A stretch of DNA of 64,000 nucleotides, from assembly GCA_029204225.1 (NCBI GenBank), contig CM055107.1:2035218-2099217 (forward strand), read 5' to 3'. Of the stretch, positions 35,374 to 46,186 are shown in pieces (position 1 is the first letter of the stretch; each line of letters opens with the position of its first letter). This DNA comes from Diphasiastrum complanatum (lineage: Eukaryota; Streptophyta; Lycopodiopsida; Lycopodiales; Lycopodiaceae). The notes beneath the pieces are model-generated. The model was given only the letters and a program-made list of their open reading frames with translations. It did no database searches and had not been told where the DNA came from. The translations under genes were made by a program, and so were the position numbers.

Positions 35374-36209
35374 ATGGATCAAAAAATTTCATTTGAAAAA
35401 TTTGACGGTAAGAACTTTCATACATAGCAAGTCAAGATGAGATTATTATTGACTGAGAAAAATTTGTGGGATCTTGTTGAGGGTTTCAAAGTTAAGCAAG
35501 AAGATTTCGGTGATTCATCTAGTATTGATTTGCGTGATAAGAGAGCTGCTGCTTACATTGGTCTTGGTTTGACTAATTCTCAAATTCATCATGTTGACCT
35601 ATCTAAGACTGCTCGTGAAATATGGCAATCATTGGAAGCTATATTTGGAGCATGTTTTAAAAATGGTAAAATTCTTCTTAAGCAGCAATTTCTTGCTTTA
35701 AAGCTAGAAAGTGGAATGAGCTTGAATGATCATGTGAATCATATGAAGTCAATAATGAATCAACTTGCTAGGATTGGTTCTAATATTCTCGAAGATGATG
35801 CTATGGCCGTGCTATTGAATAGCATGCCAGTTGATATAGTAACGTCATTTTTACACTCGAAAACTTGCCTAATCAGTCATTAGAAATGATATAGCTTCAT
35901 TACTTGAAGAAGAACGTAGAATGCAACATTCTGTTGTTACAATCTCTTCAGATGAAGTCACTTTGTTTACTAAATGGAAAGCTAATCAGAATAGTAAATC
36001 TAAAAGTGATGAAGACAATTAGTTCTAAGAGTAAAAAGAACATTAAGTGCTTTTATTGTGGAAAAATGGGACATTATAAGAATCAATGTTTAAAGATGAA
36101 AGCGAATCTTAAGTCAAAAAAGTCCACTGAAAGTGATAAAGAAAAAGAGGAAGTAAACCTAACAGCTGTAGCTGAAAAGTCTTATGATGAAGCAGATGCT
36201 TGGTAATAA
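35374..36209 (+). pseudogene. Ty1/copia gag pseudogene
   Basis: It starts ATGGATCAAAAAATT (MDQKISFEKFDGKNFHT). A stop replaces the tryptophan that normally follows (TAG at about 35,425), after which the frame is open through UBN2-type gag (MRLLLTEKNLWDLVEG, AREIWQSLEAIF, QQFLALKLESGMSLNDH) to 35,883. A frameshift leads on to the zinc knuckle CFYCGKMGHYKNQC at about 36,050-36,090 and a stop at 36,207-36,209. The order and motifs are those of copia gag. Protease and pol do not follow; foreign sequence begins near 36,230. Confidence 0.9.
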
Positions 36210-36269
36210 GTTTGTGCGCATGTACTTTATTTTCTATGGGATTCAGAAAATTGTTGTAGGATTGCTAAA

Positions 36270-36500
36270 CTTGGAATAGGTGTCCTAGAAGATGGTTCCT
36301 TGGATGCAGAAGTAAGGTGATATCTTCAATATGAGGTAGTTCCCGATGCATTTGCAGTTTCAGGGAAGGATATTATCCTTGGCATAGCTCTTGGACATGA
36401 TGCAGTGAGCAATTTGTTTTGCAGATTCCAGTGGATGTTTGGCTCAAGGGAGGGTGATGGAATTGTTCCACACATTTTCCATTTGATGACATCAGGTTTT
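36270..36500 (+). pseudogene. Coding-like fragment, family unknown
   Basis: One frame reads FGIGVLEDGSLDAE, a stop, then YLQYEVVPDAFAVSG and DIILGIALGHDAVSNLF with normal amino-acid composition. It looks like a captured or decayed gene piece rather than retrotransposon sequence. I do not recognise it. Confidence 0.25.
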
Positions 36501-36539
36501 TGCACTAATTGCTAGCATAAATGCCACATCAGTAGAGTT

Positions 36540-37106
36540 AGGAGTATAATGTACTTTCAGAGTGATGTACTTGGTTAAGCATGAAGTAACACCTCTAACA
36601 AAGCTGTCATTGAGAGAGGGTATTAGAATTACTATTTATGGGCAATGCCACTTTGTTGTTTATTTAGAGACATACTTGAAATATAATAGATAAATGTGGT
36701 AAAGGCCCAATGTGCCTAAAGTCAAGTTTGATATATTTTGGGCCCATCCCCATGTGAAATGGGCTGAGGTCTTTTATGAAGAGGTGTAACCTCTACCTCT
36801 CTCTCACGTATTGTATTTTCTCTCATATTGTAGTGTGCAAGTTTAAGGAAATAGCAACGATGTTCTCTCTCTCTTTTTCTACTATGTTAATGCATATGTG
36901 CATGCTCTGATTTCACACACAGAAGGGAGTGGAGTACTCGCTGGGTATGGCAAGTGGGTCATCAAGTTGTCTATCCATGCATTTTTCGGCTGGCTGCTCT
37001 CTGTTGAGCTCTAGTCATGACCATAGCTGGTAAGGTCTCGACCTGAATTGAACGAACTGGGACAAAAGGCTTTTTAGGTTGATTTTGACAGTCCTTCGTA
37101 TGGTGC
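36540..37106. other. LTR-like sequence, unresolved
   Basis: At 36,611 TTGAGAGAGGG precedes TATTAGAATTACTA, resembling a polypurine tract and LTR start. CT-rich sequence (ACCTCTCTCTCACG) follows at about 36,800, as in other LTRs of this window. No partner LTR was found. Confidence 0.3.
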
Positions 37107-37541
37107 TCAATATGTCTTCACGCACTCGTTGGCAGTATGATTTTGGGAACAGATAGGGCACCACACATTCTCCCGGGAAGGATAGGTCTTTTTAGCCATA
37201 TCTTTAAGCAGTTTTTGGAAATCACCTGTAATCTTATCCATTTGGGCTTGCTGAGTTTTTTGCCAGGTATCCATATGGTGTAACAATTTAGTAGAATTAG
37301 AACTAGAGGTGTGCCCATGGTGTGGATCATTTTGAACGAGAGCTTTTCCCTTGCAATCACAATGATCATACTGATCATCGGATATTTCATCTTCCTCTCT
37401 AATGGCGTCATCCATTACTTCTTTTAGCTGGTCATATGAGTTAGCTAGTTTAAGTTCTCTTGTAATAGATTTAGGTAATTCTACCAAAAAGTGTTTGATA
37501 GCCATTTTTTCTGTGATTTTCTCATCAACGCATTGAGACAC
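37107..37541 (-). pseudogene. Retrotransposon gag-like fragment with zinc knuckle
   Basis: An open frame of 144 codons on the minus strand reads LELPKSITRELKLAN-type gag sequence (here FLVELPKSITRELKLAN), an acidic middle, a Gln/Lys-rich helix and a C-terminal CPICSQNHTANEC. The last is a zinc knuckle with three rather than four residues before His. This arrangement is typical of Ty3/gypsy-type plant gag proteins. The N-terminal capsid part is missing or shifted, and no protease follows on this strand. Confidence 0.6.
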
Positions 37542-38668
37542 TTAAAGTGCTTAATGTGGGTGCATACTGATTTGTCCCTTCTCATCTTGATGTAAGGTAG
37601 TTGAATGAAAGGGAATCGTTTGGCTAAGTTGAACCATTACAAATGATTGTTTGTAATATTTAAACTTAAATAGTAAAAGGTCTAAGTATAAGGTTTTTCT
37701 AAACTTTCATTTGAGTTTACTTGTGAGCTTACAAACCACATGCCACAATCAATTCCTATTTTGGGCTAACACAAGGGCTAACAATAGATCACTAGTGGCA
37801 AGCTATTACCAAGACCATAATAAATTTAGAAACATCGTTAGAAGAAGATAGTTCACATATAATAGCATGCAACCTTTCATAATTTAGAAGATTCTCACTA
37901 TTCTTATCCAATGACCACGGAACTTAGGTTATTATGAACTCTACATAAAAGACATGAAGTATCTAAATCATAGTAGCGCAACTTCATTAAGTTGCATTGT
38001 TCTTTTTGATGTGAAATAACAAGGTATCCATTGCACCATAAGTATGTGGTTCTTCCATAACTTTACAAGCTCTGTTTAAATTTAATTTATCATGCTTTTC
38101 TCTTAAAGTGGATAAAACTTTTAAGTAAGATGGAAGGTACATATTTTATGGGATGAACAATTTTTTATTGACGAATCCCTATTTTCAAGGTCGCCAATGA
38201 CCGTAATTGCTTCTCTTCTTGGTTGAGAACACTTACTTTCATACATCTAAATGTGTATTGGAGAAATGTTTAGGTTATAAGGTCTTAATTCCTAATATAG
38301 AATATAAATTTAAAGGATTTACCCTGATAGCTTGGTCTAAACTTTCTCCCGATGTAATAGATTTTTCCTATGCCTTGCATAAAGAATTTAGCTTATTTCA
38401 AATTCATGTTAAAATTCAGAAATAGATCGAACCTCAAAAAACCAGAAAATATCTTCCATGCAATGTAAATCTTCTAGATTAGACCACAACAAATGTCAAT
38501 TATCCAAAATTGTAGGTGTGAAAAAGAAAATTACATGTCCACATGTCCTAAACTAGCTATGTTGACATGGATAAATGAAAATGAAATACAATACCTCAAA
38601 AGACTAATAACACAACATGGCTTCATAGTGTTTTCAGATCATAACTCCAACATCGTATGAACCACTTT
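37542..38668. other. Intergenic, nothing recognised
   Basis: AT-rich sequence. A 72-codon open frame at 38,207-38,425 has no family match and no supporting context. Confidence 0.45.
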
Positions 38669-38961
38669 AAATGACAACTTTCATGGTTGTCATTTGAGCT
38701 AATTCAAATGATGGTTCCTTTGGTTGTCATTTAGATTGGCTTGAATGACGAGTTTCATGGCCATTATTTAAGCCAGTCCAAATGATGGTTTTTGTGGCTG
38801 TCAATTGGACTGGCTTAAATGACAACTTTCATGGCCTTCATATTCTTTTGCCAATTCAGATGATGGCTTCTTTAGCTATCATTTAGGCTGGTCTAAATGA
38901 TGACTTTCATGGCCATCATTTAAACCAATTGAAATGATGACAAAAAATCTTGTCATCATTT
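38669..38961. repeat. Eight palindromic units at 37-bp spacing
   Basis: Units of 27-30 bp start at 38,669, 38,706, 38,743, 38,780, 38,817, 38,858, 38,895 and 38,932. The spacing is 37 bp except for one step of 41. Each unit is itself an imperfect inverted repeat of the form AAATGAYRRC...GYYRTCATTT. Odd units share the centre CTTTCATGG; even units have TTCCTTTGG, TTTTTGTGG or TTCTTTAG. The roughly 10-bp linkers also alternate between a sequence like AAGCCAGTCC and its complement. No coding sequence is present. Confidence 0.9.
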
Positions 38962-39009
38962 CAAACAATGATTTTAATGACTTAATCACATGACAACCCA
39001 ACCAAATCA

Positions 39010-39800
39010 AAATGTTTCTATAATGAAGAGAATGGGCATTACTCTCATGAATGCAAGAAGAAACTTATAAAGAAGGGCAAGTAGCAGCAATAGGAACCCA
39101 ATGACGATGAGAATGGTCGACAAAATCTCTTTATCTCAGTGTTTGGTGGTGGTGCATGGCAAATTAGAGTTGGGATGTAGCGACCACATGATGCGACATT
39201 ATGAGTAGTTTTCAACTTTTGAAGTGGCTCATGACAATCAAAAGAAGGTATGTCTATGAAGTTCGAGGTAATTGCACAATCCTTATCATGATATCTAGTA
39301 GAAATCTTTAATACCTGAAAAATGTGTTATGTTCCAAGCATTACAGATAAATTGTTACCCTTTGGGGAGATCACAAATCTTGATATGGATGTAGGATTGA
39401 TCACAAGTGATCAATCTAGGTTATAGCATCAACAATATGGGCACTCAATTTTCGTTTGTTAGAAATGTTGAGTAAAAAGTAGATGGTACTTGGTTCGGCT
39501 AGCTTTGAGAAATTAACCCATGTATGTGATGCATGTGTTTAAGAGCACATCATAGGCATCAATTTTATCATGTGACTTAAAAGAGGAAACTTGATTGAAT
39601 TAAAAATAAAAAATTTATGTATGTGTACGAATGCAATCGATGTAATTGGGTGGTTCTTTTTACTTCCTCACATTCATTGATAATTGTACAAGTTTCAAGT
39701 CTTTAATTGTCTCAGAGACCTCAAAGCAACATGGAGATGTGCAAAGGAGAAACAAGACAATCATGGAATGTGCAAGGTGTATGATGGAGGCAAAGTGTTT
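39010..39800 (+). pseudogene. Copia remnants: gag zinc knuckle, protease/pre-integrase, integrase
   Basis: About 39,018-39,066 reads KCFYNEENGHYSHECKKK, a zinc knuckle with the second Cys lost. About 39,325-39,415 reads CYVPSITDKLLPFGEITNL, the pre-integrase segment that follows the copia protease. About 39,515-39,560 reads THVCDACV, the zinc-binding pre-integrase region. About 39,650-39,690 reads FLTFIDNCTSF, the integrase start. About 39,725-39,790 reads RRNKTIMECARCMMEAKCL, the end of the integrase core. The middle of the integrase is deleted and stops are frequent. Confidence 0.75.
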
Positions 39801-39976
39801 GTTGAACTCATTATAGATAGAAGTCATCACTATTGCAATATCCCTTGCTGAACTTTGCTCCTACTAAAGCTCTTAGAGGTCTAATTCCTTTTTAAGAATA
39901 AACGGTTAAACAGAACTTATGATACTCAATTGCATTTTTTGGGGTGTACTACTTATGCTCATGTACCCAAGACTAT

Positions 39977-40340
39977 GAGGCTCTTTCATTTCTATGATCT
40001 CCATTTCCATGGTGTAGAACACAATGTAATTGCAACTGGATAATATGAGTTTTTGATAACAAGATGCATTGTCTCTTGCAGAAAATACATTATCTCCATT
40101 GGTGAGATCTTCGAGTACTTGAGCTCCAGTGATCACTACAATCAGATATCGAATCGACGCTTGCCCTTGTTCAAAAGATGATTTCAGTGAAGCTTTACCA
40201 TAACAAATTTGTGTGAACATATGTCGCATGTTTGGATTGGTTGTGGCAAAGGTTCACTGAGATCACCTTCTAAACTTATCCAAAAAAACCATGGTAAAGG
40301 CAAGACAGACCAAGGCTATGAAAAACAAACATGTAGGAAC
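39977..40340 (+). repeat. Dispersed repeat, inverted relative to 45,550-45,940
   Basis: GAGGCTCTTTCATTT, ACACAATGTAATTGCAACTGG, CACTACAATCAGATATC and GGTAAAGGCAAG blocks occur in the same order on the minus strand at 45,550-45,940. In the second copy the sequence runs on into a LINE RT tail, so both are probably remnants of one LINE-like element. Confidence 0.75.
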
Positions 40341-40699
40341 ACCATATTCATTGAAGATGAATTAATAATAATCTGAATTGATAATGGAAGTTCCTAAACT
40401 ACAAGGATTAGTTAACTAGAGTTTACGACTATTGACGTCAAATCAACTTCGAGTGTACAAAGACGGATATCATAAGAGTATTCGGGCAGTAACTATGGTC
40501 CAATCACAATTGTTTCTTTTGCCTGGCGGGATATTTGAAAATCACGAAAATTTGGCCAGGTTAGTTAAATACAATTTTCGTCCGTCAACCACTGTTACAG
40601 TTCGTCATAGATGGACACCATTCATTGGGACACATAGGCGTTGAAAGCGTGCGAAGTCAAAAACAACATCTTGACAAAGGGCCCATTTTGAGTTCTAAT

Positions 40700-41241
40700 A
40701 TCCCCTAATGTCATTCACTATGGTAGACTTGGGAGCATCACATAATTACTTGTCAAAAAGTTTGGCAGGGGAATTGGGCATTCAATGTGAAAAAAACGCG
40801 ACCCCTATTTGTGTGGAGACCGCAAAAGGTACAATGACAACTTGTAGATTGGCAACCAACTTGCCAAGCTCGCTGGGCACCTAGAAAAATCAATTAACGT
40901 TCACAATCTTGAAGATGGATGCTTTCGATGTTATCGTGGGACTAAGTTGGTTTAACGAACACGTGGTGGCCTTCTTGCCAAAAGGTGTTAACCTTGTGTT
41001 ATTATATAATGGCAGAAAACCTTGCGTCGTTAGAGCTGTGCCAAGAGATTAATTAGAAATGAACGACATAAATAAAACTGAGCCAACCATCCCTTCCAAT
41101 CTCATTCACCTCTTTAACGAAAGACAACCAACAGAAACAAATCAAATGACAACATTGCCTGCAGCTTCTACATCAAAGATGGATCCAAGTGTTGATGTTG
41201 AGCTCAACCTGGGCGACCAGACAAAAAATATAAAATCCTAA
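40700..41241 (+). pseudogene. Ty3/gypsy aspartic protease remnant
   Basis: The frame reads FTMVDLGASHNYLSKSLAGELGI (about 40,715-40,780), in which the protease active site DSGA is changed to DLGA. It continues to FDVIVGLSWFNEHVV (about 40,928-40,970), the conserved second half of retropepsins. An in-frame stop lies at about 40,880. After a stop at about 41,050 a 60-codon frame (41,059-41,241) continues without recognisable RT. Retropepsins cleave gag-pol; this one is inactive. Confidence 0.8.
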
Positions 41242-41344
41242 GGGACTTATTTACACGTGCGACAAAACGACATACCTTAGGCTCAATGGAGCCCGCAAGT
41301 ATTTTTTTCTTCCATGGTATTAAAGCAAGCTGCTTATTTACAAA

Positions 41345-41554
41345 ATGGGTGGCCTCAGTCTACTAACTAATACAGCTGCTGCTTTACACAGGTTTTATGT
41401 AAGTGAACTAGATCCACACTTTTCTCGTGCTAAGTGCAAACACGATGTCTCATTTTTCTTTACAGTTGGTCTTCTCTGGCGCCCGTGTAGTAGAAGTTCT
41501 AGTTTGGCCCTGATGAGGACATCAGCTTTCTCAAACGAGGGGAGGATGTTGTAA
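41345..41554 (+). pseudogene. Probable gypsy pol 3' end with polypurine tract
   Basis: A short frame ends MRTSAFSNEGRML and a stop, in a purine-rich stretch (ACGAGGGGAGGA, 41,535-41,546) followed by TGTTGTAAAG. That combination is typical of the 3' end of plant gypsy pol, polypurine tract and LTR start. The rest of the frame has no clear domain. Confidence 0.45.
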
Positions 41555-41900
41555 AGCTGACTCGATGCACCCAGTGTGCCCTATAAGACTCTAAGGGGTG
41601 AGGCCTGAGCCTCCGGCCTGTGGTGAGCTAGTCAAGTAGTCATAGATCTTGAGCTAGCTCTGGAGCGCCTCTTTACAAAGCCTCTTTACACATTCCTTTC
41701 AACCTTTCTATGCAAAACTGATTTACTATCCATTCAACATGAAAAAATCATCATTGCCTATGGCCAATGGCAATTGAAGCCCAACGCCAAGGATGACTGG
41801 GATCTTAGAAGCTTACTTGGGAGTAGGAGGGACGTCTGATCTAAAGACTTTGAAAATCACAAAGGCCATAAAGCTGCTTTGGGTTTGCTCCATCTCAAAC
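41547..41900 (+). repeat. Possible gypsy 3' LTR remnant upstream of the ankyrin gene
   Basis: It begins TGTTGTAAAG right after the polypurine tract. No matching LTR or target duplication is visible, so the right edge is arbitrary. If correct, the ankyrin gene's promoter region abuts or includes LTR sequence. Confidence 0.35.
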
Positions 41901-41918
41901 CACCCTGGCCCTATTCGA

Positions 41919-41938
41919 GCCCTAACCCTAACTCTAAG
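41919..41938 (+). promoter_or_regulatory. Telo-box (AACCCTAA) next to the ankyrin gene start
   Basis: GCCCTAACCCTAACTCTA lies about 20-40 bp before the first in-frame ATG. AACCCTAA telo-boxes are common near transcription starts of plant ribosomal-protein and other growth-related genes. Confidence 0.6.
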
Positions 41939-41955
41939 GAAAAAGAGATGTGGCC

Positions 41956-43460
41956 ATGTTTTTCATCTGTTTGGTGATGGCTCTGGCTATGGCGGGCTCT
42001 CTGCACGAAGCCGCTCGTAACGGGGACGTGGAAGCGTTGCTCGCAGCTCTGGCTTCCGATCCTGCCTCCATCAATGACCGTGACCGCCACTCGCGAACTG
42101 CGTATCCCAAGGCACAAGTAGTAGATTTTTTTCCAAGTCTTATATCTCCAAATTGCTTGTGCAAGCACCGTAGTAAATTTTAGCCTTCACGTTTTTAGCC
42201 ATCTTTTTTTGTGCTCTTATTCTTTTTACTCTGGTCTAGCTAATGCTATGTGCTCATTTTTTTAGAATCAATTCCTTCTTTTAGAATTCCTATCTGTAAT
42301 TTCATGTTTTCTGATTAGGGTTTCTTTTAGTGCTGGGGCTACCCTTTCTTTCTTTGTGCCACCATTACTTTTTCTCTGCGGCGATTGCTTCTTCCAAAAC
42401 TCGGATCTATCATTTCGTGCTTTCAGATCTTGCTGGTTATGTGAGAACTTACTCGTATTTTCATGTTTAAGGTCTGTCTCTGGTTAATCCGAAATAGGCT
42501 TTCTTTCAGAGCGACGGTTACATTGTGTTAATAAAAGATTGTTCTTCGTTTGTTTAATTCTAGTAGATGAGTGCTTATTATGTGAGATTTGAATATCTAT
42601 CTTTTTTCCCAACTCCAATCTATAATTCCAATTTTTCAAATTAAGGATTGTATCTAGTTAATCAGAAATTGTCTTTGGTTTTGAGCTAAGGTTGCGTTGT
42701 GACGATAAAATATTATATTATCTTTATTTAGTTCTGATAAAAAAGTATTTTTGTAGAGCTGATAGCATAGAAAGGAGGTGTATTTGAGTTTGGATTCTTA
42801 ACAAACAAACAATGAAGGCTTCATTTGGGAGCATGGGCAGGGCATGAGCAAGTGGTCAAACTGCTGTGCGAGAAAAATGGTGATGTGGGTGCTGCTGCGT
42901 CGGATGATATGGCAGCAATCCACTTCGCAAGCCAGAAAGGACACATCCAGATTGTTCGCGTTCTCTTGGCAGCAGGGGCTTCGGTTAGTTCGCGAACTCG
43001 TAAGGGCATGACTCCACTTCACTATGCTGTGCAAGGTAGCCACAAGGATCTTATCAAGCTGTTGGTGAAAAGGGGGGCAAATGTGTCCGCAGAGAACAAG
43101 GCAGGGAAGAGGCCCTTGGATTTGGCAAAGGATCAGTCCATTATTGAGCTTTTAGAAACAACTGCAACTGAGCAGAGGTCAAATAAAAGGGCCAAGGAGA
43201 AGGGGGGTGCTGGTGGTACCAATGAGGAGTCAGAGAAGGAACCATGCCCTGAGGCATTAGATAAAATTGACGAGAAGGTGCAAGCATTTGGCCAGTCAGG
43301 CACAACTTGTGAGCCCCTTAAACTAGGCCGACGAAACAAAGATCTGTCGAGTACAGAAGATGATAGAGATGTCGAGGATTTTAGTCCCAAACAGAAAAAA
43401 AGCAAGATTGCTCTTTCTCACCTTTTTCAGGACAGTGATGGTGATGGTGAAGCCGCTTAG
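41956..43460 (+). CDS. Ankyrin-repeat protein (two exons, complete)
   Basis: Exons 41,956-42,101 and 42,818-43,460; donor GC|GTATCC, acceptor AATGAAG|GC, intron phase 2. The joined frame encodes 262 residues from the first in-frame ATG; ATGs at 41,977 and 41,989 have better +4 G contexts and would give 255 or 251. Four ankyrin repeats and a partial fifth cover residues 15-166 (LHEAARNGDVEAL, RTALHLGAWAGHEQVV, AIHFASQKGHIQIV, TPLHYAVQGSHKDLI, RPLDLAKDQ). A charged tail of about 95 residues has basic clusters (SNKRAKEK, KQKKSK) that could be nuclear signals. The body closely resembles the small plant ankyrin protein typified by Arabidopsis At4g19150. Ankyrin repeats bind other proteins; the partner is unknown. 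An out-of-frame ATG at 41,948 begins a 9-codon upstream ORF that overlaps the start. No defects seen. Confidence 0.92.
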
Positions 43461-45258
43461 CATTTGCTTCTAGAAACATTTGAAACAAAACGTCTTGAAG
43501 ATGTACCTGTTATACACATTCATGTGTAGATCTGCTGTTACAAATTACAGATCTTTGATTCTTTGAGATATGTAAGTTTGCTTGTATGATGCATTGTTCC
43601 TGGTTTGAAAGTCCAATTTAGTAGCAAATTTGTTGTAGCTGTCTGACTAACTTAACAATCACAAATCATGAAATTGCATGAACAATTTCTAACAAGGATT
43701 TAGTTGACGATTATTTTAAAATGATTGAAAGCTTGTGGCATACTCATGCATTCAGTAAAGTGATGTTAATTCTTAATTGATACTCATTGATAGGGTTGGA
43801 TATGTCAAACGGTTCTTCATTCAAACAAAAGTTTATGTTGATAATGCCTTTAGCCTATATTGTATTCTATTTTTCAGATTTAACTTATTTCCTTTGCACT
43901 AGAATGTTTTAGAAAGGAATTTTTTTGAGAATCTGTTCAAGAATTTTGAGTGAGTGATAATTGAACAACGGCCATTTGGTGATACTCCTTTTTAACAATA
44001 CTCTTGGGCTATATTGCCTATAATCAGATTGCATTCACAGAGAAGTTTGTTTACCAATAGATTAGAATAATATAGAAAATAGATTAGTAAATCATCAATC
44101 GATTGCCAATCCTCACATCTTGGAGCGAGCACGTTGGGATTTTGGGCTGACGTTAAGGGGCTAAGGAGAGAAGAAAAATGTGAAGGGGAGACGTCAAACA
44201 GAGATGCGTGGCCAGAACATCGCAGGGGCCAAAATCTCGCGGTCCTCCAAGGCCAACCTCCAATCAGGATCCAAAGCAAAATTAACATCAAACTACCTTG
44301 GTAGCTATGCCTTTCTTTTACAACAAACATTGCTTCTGAGATCTCATTATACATCGCCCATCCAACTCCAGGGGCTCGGAAAGCATTTCGCACAGCAAGT
44401 TAAAAAACAAGTTAAATGTTTCCCACAGCAAGCATATCCTTCACCATCGGCCATCGCTGAAGAAAAGCTGCAAATTCTGGAGGAAAACAGCTATCCTCTA
44501 CTGCCTCGTTCCTGTTCTTCCAGGGGTATCCTCGCTGCCATCAAAAACTTAGACTAAGCGTTGTTGGGAACAGCGGCCCTCACACGCACTTCTGTATGAG
44601 TTGCTGGCCGGATTCCGTTCACGCTCCAACCAAGGCCGAATGATTTCATGAACACTTACCTGACAAAAGGCGCTGTCTCAGCAGCTCACAGGCGCACGAT
44701 ACAGGCGATTATGACAGCCATGGGAGGAAGGAAGGGCAACGACGATGATTTGAATCTTAGCACTGCGTTCTGCTACCAGATCAGCGATCAGTTTGCAGGA
44801 CAATAGCGACCAGTTTGCAGGTTTGCATGCGTTTTTCTTCAAAAAATTTACTTCACCGTGAGGGCAGCGACCAGTTTTGCAGTCGTGAAGGTGCAAGGAT
44901 CTTTTTTTAGAATAACACTATTCTATAGCATCGTGACTGACAGTTGATACAGAATCAGGACCGATTCCAAGGATTACAAAATTTGCTTCTATAAATTAGC
45001 AGATACATCAGAGACGACAGCGCATATTGGGCCCAAATTTCAGGCAACGACTATGAGCTTCTAATGAAGCATGCCAAAAAATCTATAGAATCCGTGTTTT
45101 CAGCAGTAACAAATTGTTTGAAGTAATAATATCCCTTCTTTTATTAAAAGTGATAAAAAAACCCATGATTAACAAGAAGATTAAAGTATTTAAAATAATA
45201 TCGACAAAAATGAATTAAACTATCCAAAAGCTAAGTAAAACTTAGAATAGTAAGCTAA
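43461..45258. other. Intergenic 3' of the ankyrin gene
   Basis: The first few hundred bases should be the ankyrin 3' UTR. At 44,100-44,900 a GC-richer stretch has a 125-codon plus frame (44,180-44,557) and a minus frame (44,678-44,896), neither recognisable. CAGTTTGCAGG occurs twice near 44,790-44,820. Nothing else is supported. Confidence 0.4.
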
Positions 45259-45642
45259 TTACTTAAAACTAACTGCCCGATGTAAATTAGTAAGTAAAAA
45301 GTCAACAAGAGCCCAACTTTCAAGAAAACCAGCTGGTGCAATGCAAGCAGCAGATATCAAGCCAACACCACCAGAAGAGGCAGGAAGAGAAATTTGTCGT
45401 TTAGAAAACTGACCTTCACTTATGTCAAAGGTTCTTGGCCCCAAAAGGCGACCAAATACGCTCGGTAAAGTATCATGAAAATCTCGAAGTAAGGATAATA
45501 CATCAGGTAAAAGAAATACGCAACGTAGAAGATAGCTAGGACGTTGAGCAAAGCATTTAGGGTCTGCCTTGCCTTTACCATAGTTTTTTTTGGATAAGTT
45601 CAGAAAGATGATCTGATCAATCCTTTGCCACAACCAATCCAA
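45259..45642 (-). pseudogene. LINE-type reverse transcriptase C-terminal fragment
   Basis: Minus-strand frame of 127 codons. QRPSYLLRCVFLLPDVLSLLRDFHDTLPSVFGRLLG followed by QISLPASSGGVGLISAA and APAGFLESW is the pattern found after the RT thumb in non-LTR retrotransposons (sequence-reading, then LP-GG-GL-SA). The catalytic palm is absent from this fragment. Upstream sequence on the same strand is shared with the repeat at 39,977. Confidence 0.65.
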
Positions 45643-45940
45643 ACATGCGACATAAATTCACTTAGATTTGTTGCGACAAAGCTTTGATCAGATCATCTTC
45701 TGAACATATCCAAATATGCAAAGACAAGGACAATACAGACCAAGGCAATGAAGACCAACATATAAATATAGCCGATATATCCGAGACTTCAACAAGGGCA
45801 AGCGTCGATTTGATATCTGATTGTAGTGGTCACTGGAGTTCAAGTGACCAAAGACCTCCCCAGTGAAGATAATGCCAGTTGCAATTACATTGTGTTTTGC
45901 ACCATGGAAATTTTGATCATATAAATGAAAGAGCCTCACA
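45550..45940 (-). repeat. Dispersed repeat, partner of 39,977-40,340
   Basis: Inverse-orientation homologue of the 39,977 repeat, joined without a break to the LINE RT tail at its left end. It includes the minus frame 45,688-45,939 (MRLFHLYDQNFHGAKHNVIATG), which is matched at 39,975. Confidence 0.75.
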
Positions 45941-46186
45941 GAAAAAGTGGTTCATATATTTTCAAAAATGATGTATACAAAATATTGTATTACATAATAA
46001 AAAATTCCATTGTTCATAATCTATGGATCTTCAATTTCGATAGATGTTTCAATGCCTTTGCATTTTATATGCTCTTCCTACCTTATTCTTACCTGCACAA
46101 GAGAAATTGTTATAGTTAATATATTTTTTGAAACTGATTCACATAGAAATAGAAGAAAAAGAATATTTTCATATGGCATAACATAC

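Noticed and set aside
38669-38961. CRISPR-like repeat-spacer array
   Set aside because: Repeats are imperfect and self-complementary, the 10-bp linkers are far too short, and the window is plainly a plant nuclear genome.
41345-41554. Separate 69-codon gene
   Set aside because: Its end fits a gypsy polypurine-tract junction better, and the start is not supported.
44180-44557. 125-codon plus-strand ORF as a gene
   Set aside because: No recognisable domain, overlaps a similarly long antisense frame, and lacks splice or promoter support.
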